A stretch of 64,000 nt of DNA from an uncultured Clostridia bacterium (GCA_900019385.1 FIZJ01000016.1:139380-203379); one strand, 5' to 3'; shown: positions 28,078-37,147, numbered from the stretch's first letter. Numbers and translations are program-made. The notes: generated from the sequence alone by a model not told the origin.

Positions 28078-28089
28078 TTCGTATGCGAA
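28078..28089. promoter_or_regulatory. Candidate MarR operator
   Basis: TTCGTATGCGAA, a near-palindrome with 4-bp perfect outer arms, located just downstream of the predicted transcription start of marR. Position and form fit an autorepressor roadblock site; binding is inference. Confidence 0.45.
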
Positions 28090-28116
28090 TTATTTCAGCG
28101 ACAGGGAGGTGTGGAC

Positions 28117-28584
28117 ATGCGGGGCCAGCTGCCGAGGAGAATCCTGGACCTACTCCAGGAAGCCAGGAGAAATTTCGAGAGACTACTGCGCAGGGCTTTT
28201 GAGCAATACCAGCTCACCATCCCCCAGATTGCTGTGATCGTTTTACTTAACGAGCACAAAGAAATGAGTATCTCGGACATCAGCCAGAAGATGGGGCTGT
28301 CCAAAAGCACGGTCAGCGGCATTATCGACCGGATGGAACGAATGGGTATTGTCAGGCGAAAACGCAGCGATCAGGACCGCCGCATCGTTGCGGCTGTCCT
28401 TACTGAACAGTTTCAACGGCATGGTTCAGAGTTGGAGCAAAGCTTCAATGCATTGCTGTGCGGCGTTTTCAGCACTGTTTCCGAACAAGCGTTGATGGAA
28501 ATAGTCAAGGGCTTGGAAATGTTCAACGAAATCATCAGTGCCAGCATCAACTCTTTTGCCGCCAATGAAATCAGCGGAGCTTAA
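28117..28584 (+). CDS. MarR-family transcriptional regulator
   Basis: Winged-helix dimeric regulator of 155 residues. The core is QLTIPQIAVIVLLNEHKEMSISDISQKM, recognition helix GLSKSTVSGIIDRMERMG, and the wing IVRRKRSDQDRRIVAAVLTE, all classic MarR features including the DxR wing motif. The start at ATG 28117 is chosen because GGGAGGTG lies 6-7 nt upstream; the longer frame begins inside the promoter. It precedes the RND exporter by about 20 bp on the same strand, so it very likely represses its own operon and is relieved by a toxic ligand. The near-palindrome at 28078-28089 is the best operator candidate. Confidence 0.93.
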   Translation: MRGQLPRRILDLLQEARRNFERLLRRAFEQYQLTIPQIAVIVLLNEHKEMSISDISQKMGLSKSTVSGIIDRMERMGIVRRKRSDQDRRIVAAVLTEQFQRHGSELEQSFNALLCGVFSTVSEQALMEIVKGLEMFNEIISASINSFAANEISGA

Positions 28585-28606
28585 CTGAACGATTGGAGTG
28601 GTAACA

Positions 28607-31600
28607 TTGTTTGCAGAATACAGTGTCAAGCGTCCATATACTGTAGTCGTAGGCCTGATTGTCGTGTTGATCCTGGGTATCATATCGGTTTACAACACCA
28701 CAACCGATCTGCTGCCGAACATCAACCTCCCTTACGCTGTGATTATCACTACGTATCCGGGCGCAAGCCCCGAACTGATCGAACTCGGTGTCACCCGGCC
28801 CATTGAGCAGACCATGCTCACCCTGGGCAACATCCAGAATGTCTATTCGATGTCTTCAGACAACGTCTCCATCGTGATTCTCGAGTTCAGCGAGATAACC
28901 AACATGGATTCGGCCATGGTTGAGATCCGGGAAAATCTGGACATGATCGCCGCGTTCATGCCTAAAGAAGTCAGCACGCCGATGATCATGCGGATCAACC
29001 CGAACCTTCTGCCGGTGGCAGTGGTATCAGTGGCCGTGGCGGATCAGGCGCTTACCGATACCAGCCAGTTTGTCACCGATGTGATTATCCCCGCATATGA
29101 GCGGATTGTGGGAGTCGCTTCGGTGACGGCAACCGGGCTGGTAAACCGGGAAATCCACATATCTCTCAATCGTGACAAAATGGATATGCAAAAACAAAAG
29201 CTCGAGGACATGATCAACTCCATGCTGTTCCTCCCAGGCTTGTTCATGCAGGGTGCAGATATGACGGCCTTGCTTAAACAAGCAGGGATTGATCTCCAAG
29301 AGCTCCAGGAATTAGAACTGACTCAAGAGATGATCAGCGGGATTATCCAAGGACATAACTTAAACATGCCCGCAGGTTATCTCACAGACTCCGGCGATTC
29401 ATACCTGGTGAGGGTAGGCGAAGGCATTTATTCGATTGAAGAGCTGAAACAGCTGCCTTTACTTGTCCTGCCCTTCCCCGGCCAGCAGCCGATCACCCTC
29501 GCCGACATCACCGACATCGAGATTGTCAGCAGCACCGGCGGCACTTACACGCGCGTCAACGGTGAGGAGGCCATTATGCTGGTCTTTCAGAAACAGACCG
29601 ATTACTCAACCGCGGATATTGCCAAGCAAATCCGGCGGCAGTCCCAAGCACTTCAGAATAAGTATGACGGGCTGCAGATCACCACTTTGATGGATCAAGG
29701 CGTTTATATCGATCGCGTCATGGGTTCGGTGAGCGACAATATTATCTACGGAGCTTTGCTGGCAGTCGCAGTCCTGATCCTGTTCCTGCGGAACATAAAG
29801 CCCACCTTTGTTGTGGCCGTTTCCATACCGGTGAGCATCATCACCACCTTTGTCCTGATGTATTTCAGCAATGTCAGCCTCAATATCATCTCCCTCGGCG
29901 GTTTGGCCTTGGGTGTGGGCATGCTTGTGGACAACTCGATCGTTGTGATTGAAAACATCTACCGGATGCGAAGCGAAGGCCGATCTGCCCAAACCTCCGC
30001 TGTCGAGGGAACCAACCAGGTGGCCGGTGCGATCACCGCCTCGACCTTGACAACAATCGCCGTGTTTCTGCCGATTGTGTTTACATACGGCATTACGAGA
30101 GAGATCTTTACCGACATGGCCCTTGCTATTACTTACTCTCTCGCCGCCAGCCTGTTGGTTGCCTTAACCTTTGTGCCGATGATCTCATCGCGGCTTTTGA
30201 AGCAAGAAGTGCCGAAACCGGGCCGCATCACACAACGGATGACCGCCTTTTACGCCCGCTTGGTCCAGGGGGCGCTCCGGAGAAAAGCGCTGATTATTGT
30301 CGGTGTTCTAGTGCTGTTTATCGCGAGTGCCGCAGGCGTATGGCGGATGGGCACGGAGTTCCTGCCCACAAGCGACAGCAACCAGATCATGATGCAGATC
30401 GAGCTGCCGCCTGATCTTGTCTCCAGTGAGGCTGCGGCAATCATCGACGAGCTCACCCGGATTCTGGAGACTGTCGACGATATCGACACCATCGGCATCA
30501 GCTCAAGCGGCTCCATGCTCGGTCTTGGCTTCGGCAGCGCCGGAAGCAGCAAAAACTATTCCGCTTATCTGCTGTTAAAGGACCGCCGAACCCAGACCAG
30601 CACCCAGATTGCGCAGAAGATTAGAGAGCTGACAGAAGGCCTGAACGCCAAGATCACAATCAGCGCGTCCGGTATTGATTTTACGGCCCTGACCGGAAGC
30701 CCGGTAGCCTTGAACATCATGGGCCAGGATCTTGACACCCTGCAGCGGATCGCCAAGGATGTGGCGGAAATCGTCGCCGGCATACCTGGAACAGTCGAAG
30801 TGTCCGACGGCCTGGAAGACACAGCTCCGGAACTCCGGATCATTGTTGACAAGCAGAAAAGTATAGCCAAAGGGATCACTGTCGGCCAGGTGCTGCTGGC
30901 GGTGAGCCAGAAGCTGAATTCCGCGTCCGCGGCGACCACTTTAAGGGTTGGCAATACGGAATACAGTGTCTACGTCACCGATCCCGACGCTGCCATCCGC
31001 AATCGGAGCGACCTTATGGAACTGGCCATCGATTCATTCACCGGCGAACCGGTGCGCCTCGGCGAAATTGCCAGTCTGGAAGAAGGTAAAGGTCTTGCCA
31101 CGATCATGCGCCAGAATCAGCAGCGGTATGTCACTGTGTCGGCGAATGTGGATCAAGGTTTCAATATCGGGAACATCACAAGGGAGATCGACCGCAGCCT
31201 TGCCGGCTACCAGCTCCCGGAGGGGTACAGAATTGAATACGGCGGAGAACAGCGGTTGATTGCTGAATCATTTGACGACCTGACCTTGGTTTTGATTGTG
31301 GGCGTAATCCTAATCTACCTCGTGATGGTGGCGGAGTTTCAATCCTTGCTGTCGCCGCTGATCGTGATCGGCACTGTTCCCCTAGCCTTTACCGGCGGTT
31401 TTATCGGATTGATTCTGACCGGCAATCCGCTGAGCATGGTCGCTTTCATCGGTTTGATCATTTTGACTGGTGTAGTGGTCAACAACGGTATTGTGCTGAT
31501 CGACTACATCAACCAACTTCGCCACATGGGAATGTCCAAGCAGGAAGCGATCGTGGAAGCCTGCCGGGTCAGGCTGCGCCCGATTTTGATGACCGCCCTT

Positions 31601-31759
31601 ACCACGATCTTCGGCTTGTCTACCATGAGCCTGGGAGTGGGCATAGGGACCGACATGATTCAGCCCATGGCCATCACCGCAGTTTCAGGTTTGATCTACG
31701 CTACAATCCTGACACTGTTTGTTGTCCCGATCTTGTACGATATTACCAACCGCGGATAG
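28607..31759 (+). CDS. AcrB/HAE1-type RND efflux transporter
   Basis: Multidrug or solute efflux pump of about 1050 residues with 12 membrane helices in two halves. N-terminus FAEYSVKRPYTVVVGLIVVLILGIISVYN is the usual first helix after a (E/K)xSVKRP start. Loop porter domains follow (TYPGASPELIELGVTRPIEQ); helix 4 carries the proton-relay acidic pair region GGLALGVGMLVDNSIVVIENIYR; the second half contains FIGLIILTGVVVNNGIVLIDYINQLR and a late MTALTTIFGL. The start is placed at TTG 28607, since GGAG is 8 nt upstream. A membrane fusion partner would normally be next to it, but none is present. In a single-membrane cell it would act alone or with a distant partner. Controlled with MarR. Confidence 0.94.
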   Translation: MFAEYSVKRPYTVVVGLIVVLILGIISVYNTTTDLLPNINLPYAVIITTYPGASPELIELGVTRPIEQTMLTLGNIQNVYSMSSDNVSIVILEFSEITNMDSAMVEIRENLDMIAAFMPKEVSTPMIMRINPNLLPVAVVSVAVADQALTDTSQFVTDVIIPAYERIVGVASVTATGLVNREIHISLNRDKMDMQKQKLEDMINSMLFLPGLFMQGADMTALLKQAGIDLQELQELELTQEMISGIIQGHNLNMPAGYLTDSGDSYLVRVGEGIYSIEELKQLPLLVLPFPGQQPITLADITDIEIVSSTGGTYTRVNGEEAIMLVFQKQTDYSTADIAKQIRRQSQALQNKYDGLQITTLMDQGVYIDRVMGSVSDNIIYGALLAVAVLILFLRNIKPTFVVAVSIPVSIITTFVLMYFSNVSLNIISLGGLALGVGMLVDNSIVVIENIYRMRSEGRSAQTSAVEGTNQVAGAITASTLTTIAVFLPIVFTYGITREIFTDMALAITYSLAASLLVALTFVPMISSRLLKQEVPKPGRITQRMTAFYARLVQGALRRKALIIVGVLVLFIASAAGVWRMGTEFLPTSDSNQIMMQIELPPDLVSSEAAAIIDELTRILETVDDIDTIGISSSGSMLGLGFGSAGSSKNYSAYLLLKDRRTQTSTQIAQKIRELTEGLNAKITISASGIDFTALTGSPVALNIMGQDLDTLQRIAKDVAEIVAGIPGTVEVSDGLEDTAPELRIIVDKQKSIAKGITVGQVLLAVSQKLNSASAATTLRVGNTEYSVYVTDPDAAIRNRSDLMELAIDSFTGEPVRLGEIASLEEGKGLATIMRQNQQRYVTVSANVDQGFNIGNITREIDRSLAGYQLPEGYRIEYGGEQRLIAESFDDLTLVLIVGVILIYLVMVAEFQSLLSPLIVIGTVPLAFTGGFIGLILTGNPLSMVAFIGLIILTGVVVNNGIVLIDYINQLRHMGMSKQEAIVEACRVRLRPILMTALTTIFGLSTMSLGVGIGTDMIQPMAITAVSGLIYATILTLFVVPILYDITNRG

Positions 31760-31768
31760 AAGTGATGC

Positions 31769-31806
31769 AAAAAAGGAGCCCTGGCGCAAAACCTGCGTCA
31801 GGGCTC
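31769..31806 (-). terminator. Terminator between RND gene and rpiA
   Basis: A 13-bp stem (31776-31788 with 31794-31806, one G-U pair, loop AAACC) overlaps the rpiA stop. On the minus strand it is followed by TTTTTT (31769-31774); the plus-strand tail ATCTTTTC is weaker but may serve the RND gene. Confidence 0.85.
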
Positions 31807-32478
31807 ATCTTTTCGCGGCAGTTCTTTGGCTGTGCCATCGTGGTACCCCACGATCACCAGGCTGGCATAACCGATAAACAATCCATTGTCCACAACGCCC
31901 ACCATGCTGTTGATCCGGTCGTGAATCTGGCCCGGCCTGTCTATTAGTCCAATTCGGCAGTCCAGGATATAATTGCCGTTGTCTGTGACGTACGGCTTTC
32001 CATTTTCGGTGCGGAGCCGCGGATTATACCCCAAGTCGGCGAGTTTGCGCATGGTCAGCTCCCAGCCAAACGGCACAACTTCTACCGGCAGCGGAAACAG
32101 TCCCAGGCGCTGGACGACTTTGCTCTCGTCCACGATGATGATCAATCTCCGGGAGGCTGCCGCCACTATTTTCTCCCGCAGCAAAGCACCGCCTCCGCCT
32201 TTGATTAAATTCCATTCCGGATCCACCTCATCAGCACCGTCAATGGTAAGATCGATCTGATCAATGTCGGCGAAAGCGACCAATTGAATGCCCAATTCCT
32301 TGGCAAGCGTCTCGGAACGCGTCGAAGTGGCTACCGCCTTTATTTTGAGGCCCTGCTTCACCATCTCGCCGAGTTTATGAATAGCATAGGCTGTTGTCGA
32401 GCCTGTGCCCAGGCCTACCGTCATTCCATCCGCAACATATTCGACAGCTTTTTCTGCCGCCACTCTTTTGGCTTCCAT
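31798..32478 (-). CDS. rpiA: Ribose-5-phosphate isomerase A
   Basis: Interconverts ribose 5-phosphate and ribulose 5-phosphate in the pentose phosphate pathway. The 226-residue product has the hallmark blocks MTVGLGTGSTTAYAIHKLGE, the active-site DLTIDGADEVDPEWNLIKGGGGALLREKIVA with Asp, Lys and Glu, and the later LGLFPLPVEVVPFGWE. Full length. It links to the arabinose genes in this window, since xylulose 5-phosphate from AraD enters the same pool, but it is not in their operon. It is transcribed 22 bp after the VTT-domain gene. Start is ATG at 32478 with an AGGTGAGGT-type site. Confidence 0.97.
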   Translation of the reverse strand: MEAKRVAAEKAVEYVADGMTVGLGTGSTTAYAIHKLGEMVKQGLKIKAVATSTRSETLAKELGIQLVAFADIDQIDLTIDGADEVDPEWNLIKGGGGALLREKIVAAASRRLIIIVDESKVVQRLGLFPLPVEVVPFGWELTMRKLADLGYNPRLRTENGKPYVTDNGNYILDCRIGLIDRPGQIHDRINSMVGVVDNGLFIGYASLVIVGYHDGTAKELPRKDEP

Positions 32479-32500
32479 TACCTCACCTCATATCCATCAA

Positions 32501-33205
32501 TCAATTGTCTTTTTTCTGGAAAACACGGAATCTCTGCAGCCAATCCAGGAGGCGGTCCCGGTAGAAAAGGCCGAGCAAGAAAAAGGCCACTGCTGCTGCT
32601 GACAGTATCACCACCGTAAGATAATCCCGCTCCTGTAGATTGGCGCCAATGTAAGCGGAAACAAGCATCCCCGGAATCCTGGCAATGCTGGCGATAACAA
32701 TAAAGTGCAGCGGCTTCACAGGGGTCAACCCGCCGATATAGGTCAGCAAATCCTTTGGCAGGCCAGGGATGAGAAAAAGGGTAAATATGACGCTGTATGC
32801 CTTCTGGCTTGAGAGCAAACTGGTATAGTGCACCAGTTTTTCTTCGGAAATCAACTGTTTGATCAAGGTATAACCAAGCAGACGGGCGAGCCAAAAAGCA
32901 GCCAGCGAGCCTAGGATGACTCCAATCAGCAGATATGCGGCTGCCGGCCATGTGCCGTAGATATATCCTCCGGCGACTTGGACAACCTCCCCTGGAATGG
33001 CAGTGATGATTACCTGCACAATTTGCAGGCCGATAAACACCAGCACACCAAGGCGGCCGTATGCCAGAATACGCATCCGCAGATGCTCGGGATTGCCGGC
33101 CAGCTCTGTGATCGCCGGCGCGTATGCGATGGTGAGCCAGATCATTACCGCCAAGAAAGCGGCAGCCAAAAGCAGCTTCACTGCCAACCCTCTGGTAGGC
33201 TGCAA
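32501..33205 (-). CDS. VTT/TVP38-family membrane protein (DedA-like)
   Basis: Integral membrane protein of 234 residues in the VTT (SNARE-associated, TVP38/DedA) family. Hydrophobic helix at 9-29, then the family core: QIVQVIITAIPGEVVQVAGGYIYG with the conserved re-entrant proline region, LIGVILGSLAAFWLARLLG, and FLIPGLPKDLLTYIGGLTP, the F/YxPGxPxD/E signature. Family members are linked to lipid (undecaprenyl phosphate or phospholipid) flipping in recent work. The start is TTG 33205 with GGAGTGA 8-9 nt upstream; no ATG fits. It precedes rpiA by 22 bp, likely cotranscribed without an obvious functional link. A competing frame that runs to 33215 is a shadow without family motifs. Confidence 0.88.
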   Translation of the reverse strand: MQPTRGLAVKLLLAAAFLAVMIWLTIAYAPAITELAGNPEHLRMRILAYGRLGVLVFIGLQIVQVIITAIPGEVVQVAGGYIYGTWPAAAYLLIGVILGSLAAFWLARLLGYTLIKQLISEEKLVHYTSLLSSQKAYSVIFTLFLIPGLPKDLLTYIGGLTPVKPLHFIVIASIARIPGMLVSAYIGANLQERDYLTVVILSAAAVAFFLLGLFYRDRLLDWLQRFRVFQKKDN

Positions 33206-33270
33206 AAAGAATCACTCCATTCCACTAACACTATAACGTATTCTGAGCCAAATTTCAAAGCTGTCCCGAT

Positions 33271-33308
33271 ATAAAACAGGAGCCTAAGCAGATATCGCCC
33301 TAGGCTCC
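33271..33308 (-). terminator. Hairpin terminator after the PAS-chemoreceptor gene
   Basis: GGAGCCTA (33279-33286) and TAGGCTCC (33301-33308) with a 14-nt loop; on the minus strand followed by TGTTTTAT. Position just after the PAS-MCP stop supports it. Confidence 0.55.
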
Positions 33309-33368
33309 CTCGCTGTCACGTTTGCACATTACATAAGCCGCGGAATTGCCTGCTGTGTGCAGGCGAGC

Positions 33369-34160
33369 TTACTTCTCCTGTTTAACTTCCTCCCACAACT
33401 GCAGGATCTTTTGCACCAGCGAATTGACCTCTTCGATCGCTTCTCTCACCTGGATCGTCGCTTTTTGGGATTGATCGGACAGCTGCCCAACCTCACGGGC
33501 TACAATCTCAAACCCCCTACCGTATTCTCCGACTCGGGCCGCTTCTATCGCGGCATTAATCGCCACCATTTTGGTTTGTTTGGCGATATTGGCGATCCCG
33601 TCCACAAGGTTTTCGATTTTCACCGGTATGGCCGAAAGATCAACGATCATCTGCTCGACCATATCCCGCTGTTCCTCGATTTTCTTCGACGCAAGGGTCT
33701 TTTCTTTCTCCAGGTTTTTCTGAGCAGTAATATCGTGCCCAAAGCCGAACAAACCTACTATGCCGCCTTCATCATCATAGATTGGGTATTTCTCCGTCAC
33801 CTGCCAGCGTTCTTTGCCGTCGGTGGCGATAACCTGCTCCACCCGGTTGGTGATAGATTCCCCGTTCTTCAGCACCCTGCAGTCATCTTCATAGAATTTT
33901 TCCGCCAAATGCCTGGGAAACATTTCGAAATCAGTCTTGCCGATTACATCTTCCGCTTTCTCAAACCCAGCCTGCTGGTAGTTGGCTTTGTTGGCCAGGA
34001 TCTTTCTGGCCTCGTAATCCTTAACATAAACTGAACTAGGCAAATGATCCAGGATTGTATATAAAATGCGCCGTTCCCAGTTGAGTATTTTTCGCAGCTC
34101 TTCAATTGTCTCTTCGCCGGTGAGATCCTTGAATAGATTGGTGATATTGACCGCAGCCAT
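33369..34160 (-). CDS. Minimal soluble PAS chemoreceptor-like protein
   Basis: A 263-residue protein with a short helical lead (1-35), one PAS domain (about 36-150: LDHLPSSVYVKDYEARKILAN ... GHDITAQKNLEKE) and a truncated methyl-accepting chemotaxis signalling hairpin (about 150-263). The kinase-contact tip is present as IANIAKQTKMVAINAAIEAARVGEYGRGFEIVA, close to the usual MCP tip sequence (trimmed). There are no membrane helices, so it is cytoplasmic, and the signalling arms are far shorter than in standard receptors; adaptation sites are probably missing. Monocistronic. The PAS could bind heme, flavin or a small ligand. No chemotaxis genes are visible in the window, so its partner CheW/CheA would be elsewhere. 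Confidence 0.85.
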   Translation of the reverse strand: MAAVNITNLFKDLTGEETIEELRKILNWERRILYTILDHLPSSVYVKDYEARKILANKANYQQAGFEKAEDVIGKTDFEMFPRHLAEKFYEDDCRVLKNGESITNRVEQVIATDGKERWQVTEKYPIYDDEGGIVGLFGFGHDITAQKNLEKEKTLASKKIEEQRDMVEQMIVDLSAIPVKIENLVDGIANIAKQTKMVAINAAIEAARVGEYGRGFEIVAREVGQLSDQSQKATIQVREAIEEVNSLVQKILQLWEEVKQEK

Positions 34161-34277
34161 ACCAACACTCCCTATTTTGTGATATTTGGGATTTTCCGGT
34201 AATTTATTGTTTCTACCACGAACGGATGATTTCCTCTATGATTTCATTGTTTTGTCCATCCTTAATTGGTCAATTAG

Positions 34278-34286
34278 TGCTATAAT
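34278..34286 (+). promoter_or_regulatory. Extended -10 promoter for the deacetylase gene
   Basis: TGC TATAAT (34278-34286), an extended -10 element, 51 bp before the ATG. No good -35 box at 16-18 bp. Confidence 0.5.
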
Positions 34287-34337
34287 AGCCTTAGCGATCA
34301 TCATACTCGTTTAAACCGCTGGTAAGGAGTGAATTGG

Positions 34338-35135
34338 ATGAGAATAGTAAAATGCTTTCCCGGTGGGAAGTTTAAGGCATTGACGCTGAGCTATGACGAC
34401 GGCAAAGACGCCGATCGAAAACTTGTTGAAATCCTAAACCGCTTTGGCATCAAGGGCACTTTCCATCTCAATTCGGGGCTCCTGGGCCAAAACGGCAGGA
34501 TACATGCGGACGAAGTCAAGAGCCTGTATCAGGGGCATGAAGTCGCGGCCCATTCCGCAACCCACCCCACCATTGCCCGCTGCCCGCAGGAGCAGATGGT
34601 CCACGAGCTTTTCCAGGATCGCATCGCCCTGGAAGCACTTGTGGGCTATCCAGTCAGGGGATTGTCATATCCCAACGGGTCACACAGCCCTAACATTAGG
34701 GCGATGCTGCCCCTTCTCGGCTTTGCTTACGCCAGGGTTGTCGGGAGCACCCACGGGTTCGGTCTGCCAGAGGATTGGTACCAGTGGCAGTCCACCTGCC
34801 ATCACAACCACAATCTGATCGACAACGCCAAGAAGTTTGTGAGCTTCAACAAGACGCAGTATTTGTACCTGATGTATGTCTGGGGCCACAGCTACGAGTT
34901 CGACCTTGATCAGAACTGGCACTTGATCGAGGAGTTCTGCAAAATCACAGGCAACCGTGACGACATCTGGTACGCAACCAACATTGAAATAGCCGACTAT
35001 CTGGCCGCCTGCGACAGGCTCCAATTCGCCGCGTCGCTGGAGTTTGTCTACAACCCGTCGGCACTGCCAGTCTGGTTGAATGTCGACGGCACTGTTGTGG
35101 AAATCAAGGGCGGGCAGCAGGTCTGGCTGGCTTAG
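34338..35135 (+). CDS. Polysaccharide deacetylase (NodB) family protein
   Basis: Carbohydrate esterase 4-type protein of 265 residues. Motif 1 is LTLSYDDGKDADRKL with the catalytic base and metal aspartates, followed by KGTFHLNSG; motif 2 is the metal-binding HSATHP; then VRGLSYPNGSHSPNIRAM and YLMYVWGHSYEFD. No signal peptide or membrane helix is visible, so it acts inside the cell or on intermediates, unlike cell-wall deacetylases. The start is ATG 34338 with AAGGAG 8 nt upstream. Related cytoplasmic members occur in carbohydrate-use clusters of Bacillota and may act on small acetylated sugars; that is inference. It converges on the rsm22 gene with a single base between stops. Confidence 0.87.
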   Translation: MRIVKCFPGGKFKALTLSYDDGKDADRKLVEILNRFGIKGTFHLNSGLLGQNGRIHADEVKSLYQGHEVAAHSATHPTIARCPQEQMVHELFQDRIALEALVGYPVRGLSYPNGSHSPNIRAMLPLLGFAYARVVGSTHGFGLPEDWYQWQSTCHHNHNLIDNAKKFVSFNKTQYLYLMYVWGHSYEFDLDQNWHLIEEFCKITGNRDDIWYATNIEIADYLAACDRLQFAASLEFVYNPSALPVWLNVDGTVVEIKGGQQVWLA

Positions 35136-35136
35136 C

Positions 35137-36099
35137 TTAGAAAGACGAACCCCACTTTAGTTTCCTAGCCTGCCGGTATGCTTCCTTGTCACTCTTGGCA
35201 GCGATCCGGGTGCCGATACCCTCTGCAGTGCAGATCGTGAAAACGAGGTGCCCCTTGCGCACCTGAGGACGACGAAGAACTCTGGCGTTGGCCCGCCCGC
35301 CTGGCAAGCGGCTGGCAGCGAGATATGCGAATTTCTCATCTTCGTAGGCCAGTTCGCCGCTTTTCACCAACCGGTGCAGCCTGGTACGGGAAACTCTTGC
35401 AGCAAAGTGGCACCAGTCGCCCTCCTCCATCGGGCAGGGGCGATCATGTGGGCAGGGAGCAAGAATCACCGCTCCCTGCTCGATCAACCTCTGGCGCATC
35501 TGTTTGATGCGCTCAAAACCTCGAGGCGTTCCCGGCTCGATGACAGCCAGCACACCGCGGGTGTTCCGCCAGAGCCGTTCCAAGACAGCCTGGCGGGTAT
35601 TCTCATTAAGCTCCCCCAGAACATAGGCGGCGGTCACCAGATCATGGCCTGAAACGTGACCATCCCGGCTTAAGTCGGTTTTGATCCAACGAGCCGCCCG
35701 GATGCTTTCCTCGCCTTTTTGCGCCAAACGCCGGCCGAGATCAATCATGGCTGCTTCTCGTTCCAGAAGAGTGATGCTGTCAAAACTCCAGCCCACAGCT
35801 GCCGCGGCCCACATGACCGTTCCTGGGCCGGCTCCCACGTCCAGCAAGGTCTGAGGGGCCCACTGGGGAAGCGCCGTCCGGACTGCTTCCAATACCATAT
35901 AGGCTGCCGCAAACGTGGCAGGCATGCGGAAAGCGGCATAAGCCCGGACATCGGCCGCGTTCCTGATCAGTGTTCTCCCGTCCGAAGGATCTTTACGGTA
36001 ACGCAGCGAAAGCTCGCTGGTGGTTCTAGCGAGCTTCTTCGGCGCAGCGTGATGCAGTTCAGCCTCGAGGGCTTGCTGCAATGCCCCGGGCAGTTCCAT
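35137..36099 (-). CDS. Rsm22-family ribosome-associated methyltransferase-like protein
   Basis: SAM-dependent methyltransferase fold of 320 residues, homologous to mitochondrial small-subunit assembly factor Rsm22. SAM loop: TLLDVGAGPGTVMWAAAAV; acidic LLEREAAMIDLGRRL; then AAYVLGELNE. The family-specific C-terminal block is ILAPCPHDRPCPMEEGDWCHFAARVSR followed by AYEDEKFAYLA (trimmed in part), with three clustered cysteines (CPHDRPC...WC) plus probably one upstream, a likely zinc or Fe-S site. Bacterial members are annotated small ribosomal subunit Rsm22 family but their substrate is not known to me. It lies 28 bp after trpS, so it shares the Trp T-box control, which links it to translation. 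Confidence 0.88.
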   Translation of the reverse strand: MELPGALQQALEAELHHAAPKKLARTTSELSLRYRKDPSDGRTLIRNAADVRAYAAFRMPATFAAAYMVLEAVRTALPQWAPQTLLDVGAGPGTVMWAAAAVGWSFDSITLLEREAAMIDLGRRLAQKGEESIRAARWIKTDLSRDGHVSGHDLVTAAYVLGELNENTRQAVLERLWRNTRGVLAVIEPGTPRGFERIKQMRQRLIEQGAVILAPCPHDRPCPMEEGDWCHFAARVSRTRLHRLVKSGELAYEDEKFAYLAASRLPGGRANARVLRRPQVRKGHLVFTICTAEGIGTRIAAKSDKEAYRQARKLKWGSSF

Positions 36100-36127
36100 C
36101 CGTCAACTTCCCCTTTCTTGGCAGGCC

Positions 36128-37114
36128 CTAGGCCACCGGCATTTTGAAGCCCATTGCCTCCCGCACTTCCTCCATTGTCGCCTGGGCAAGCTTCCGGGCC
36201 TGCTTGGCGCCGGCATCGAGAATTTCCATCAATTCTGCTTGCTTGGCCAATAGATCAAATGTCCGCTCCCTGATTGGTGCCAGAGCCCTGACGATAGCTT
36301 CGCCGAGTTCATACTTTAAATCGGCGTAGCGGAGAGTCTGATTGGCATAGTCTGCCCGGAATCGCTCAACCAGCGCTGGTTCGGCGAAGGCTTCCAGGAG
36401 TGTGAAAAGGTTCTTCACACCCGGCCCCATCTCTCCGCCCTGCGGGCCCACATCCGTCACTGCGCGGCGGATTTTCTTGCGGATCGTGTCATCATCGTCG
36501 TCCATGGCAATATAACTGCCTTCGATACTCTTTGACATTTTGCTGGTGGGATCGTTCAAAGCCATGATCCGGGCAGTTTTGGTCAAAATCGGCTGCGGCT
36601 CTGGAAACACCTCCCCAAACATGGAGTTGAACCGCCTCGCGATTTCTCTGGTCAGCTCCAAATGCTGGATCTGGTCTTCCCCAACCGGTACAACTTCCGC
36701 TTTATAGATCAAAATATCTGAGGCCATCAAAACCGGATAATTCATCAACCCGGCAAAAACAGCTCCCTTATGCCGTTCCGCTTTTTCCTTGAACTGAGTC
36801 ATCCGCTCCAATGCGCCGATAGATGTGATACATGTGAACAGCCAGGTCAGTTCTGTGTGTTCCGGTACCGATGACTGGACGAACAAAACAGACTTCTCCG
36901 GATCGATTCCTGACGCTATCAAAGTGGCAGCCAGCTCCAAAACACGCTTGTGAAGCAGCTCTGGCTCATACTCAACTGTAATGGCGTGGTAATCCACGAT
37001 ACAGAACAAGCTTTCATACTTGTGCTGCAGTTCCACCCAGTTTTTGATCGCCCCCAGGTAATTGCCGATATGGATGTTTCCCGTTGGTTGAATCCCTGAA
37101 AAGACTCTCTGCAT
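36128..37114 (-). CDS. trpS: Tryptophanyl-tRNA synthetase
   Basis: Class I synthetase that charges tRNA-Trp. The N-terminal QRVFSGIQPTGNIHIGNYLG contains the HIGH-like HIGN; the second signature is NDPTSKMSKSIEGSYI (KMSKS). Also typical are ILIYKAEVVPVGEDQIQHLE and the tail with RERTFDLL. The start is at ATG 37114 (328 residues), the normal TrpS length, with GAGGAGGAAGG upstream. The longer frame to 37270 runs through the T-box leader and is not translated. Expression should respond to uncharged tRNA-Trp through the T-box at 37148-37417. rsm22 is downstream in the same unit. Confidence 0.97.
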   Translation of the reverse strand: MQRVFSGIQPTGNIHIGNYLGAIKNWVELQHKYESLFCIVDYHAITVEYEPELLHKRVLELAATLIASGIDPEKSVLFVQSSVPEHTELTWLFTCITSIGALERMTQFKEKAERHKGAVFAGLMNYPVLMASDILIYKAEVVPVGEDQIQHLELTREIARRFNSMFGEVFPEPQPILTKTARIMALNDPTSKMSKSIEGSYIAMDDDDDTIRKKIRRAVTDVGPQGGEMGPGVKNLFTLLEAFAEPALVERFRADYANQTLRYADLKYELGEAIVRALAPIRERTFDLLAKQAELMEILDAGAKQARKLAQATMEEVREAMGFKMPVA

Positions 37115-37147
37115 TGTTCCTTCCTCCTCATGCTGATCTAACGCCAT

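Noticed and set aside
32478-33215. Alternative 245-codon minus frame overlapping the VTT gene
   Set aside because: The other frame has membrane helices and the VTT signature; this one is cysteine/histidine/arginine-rich noise.
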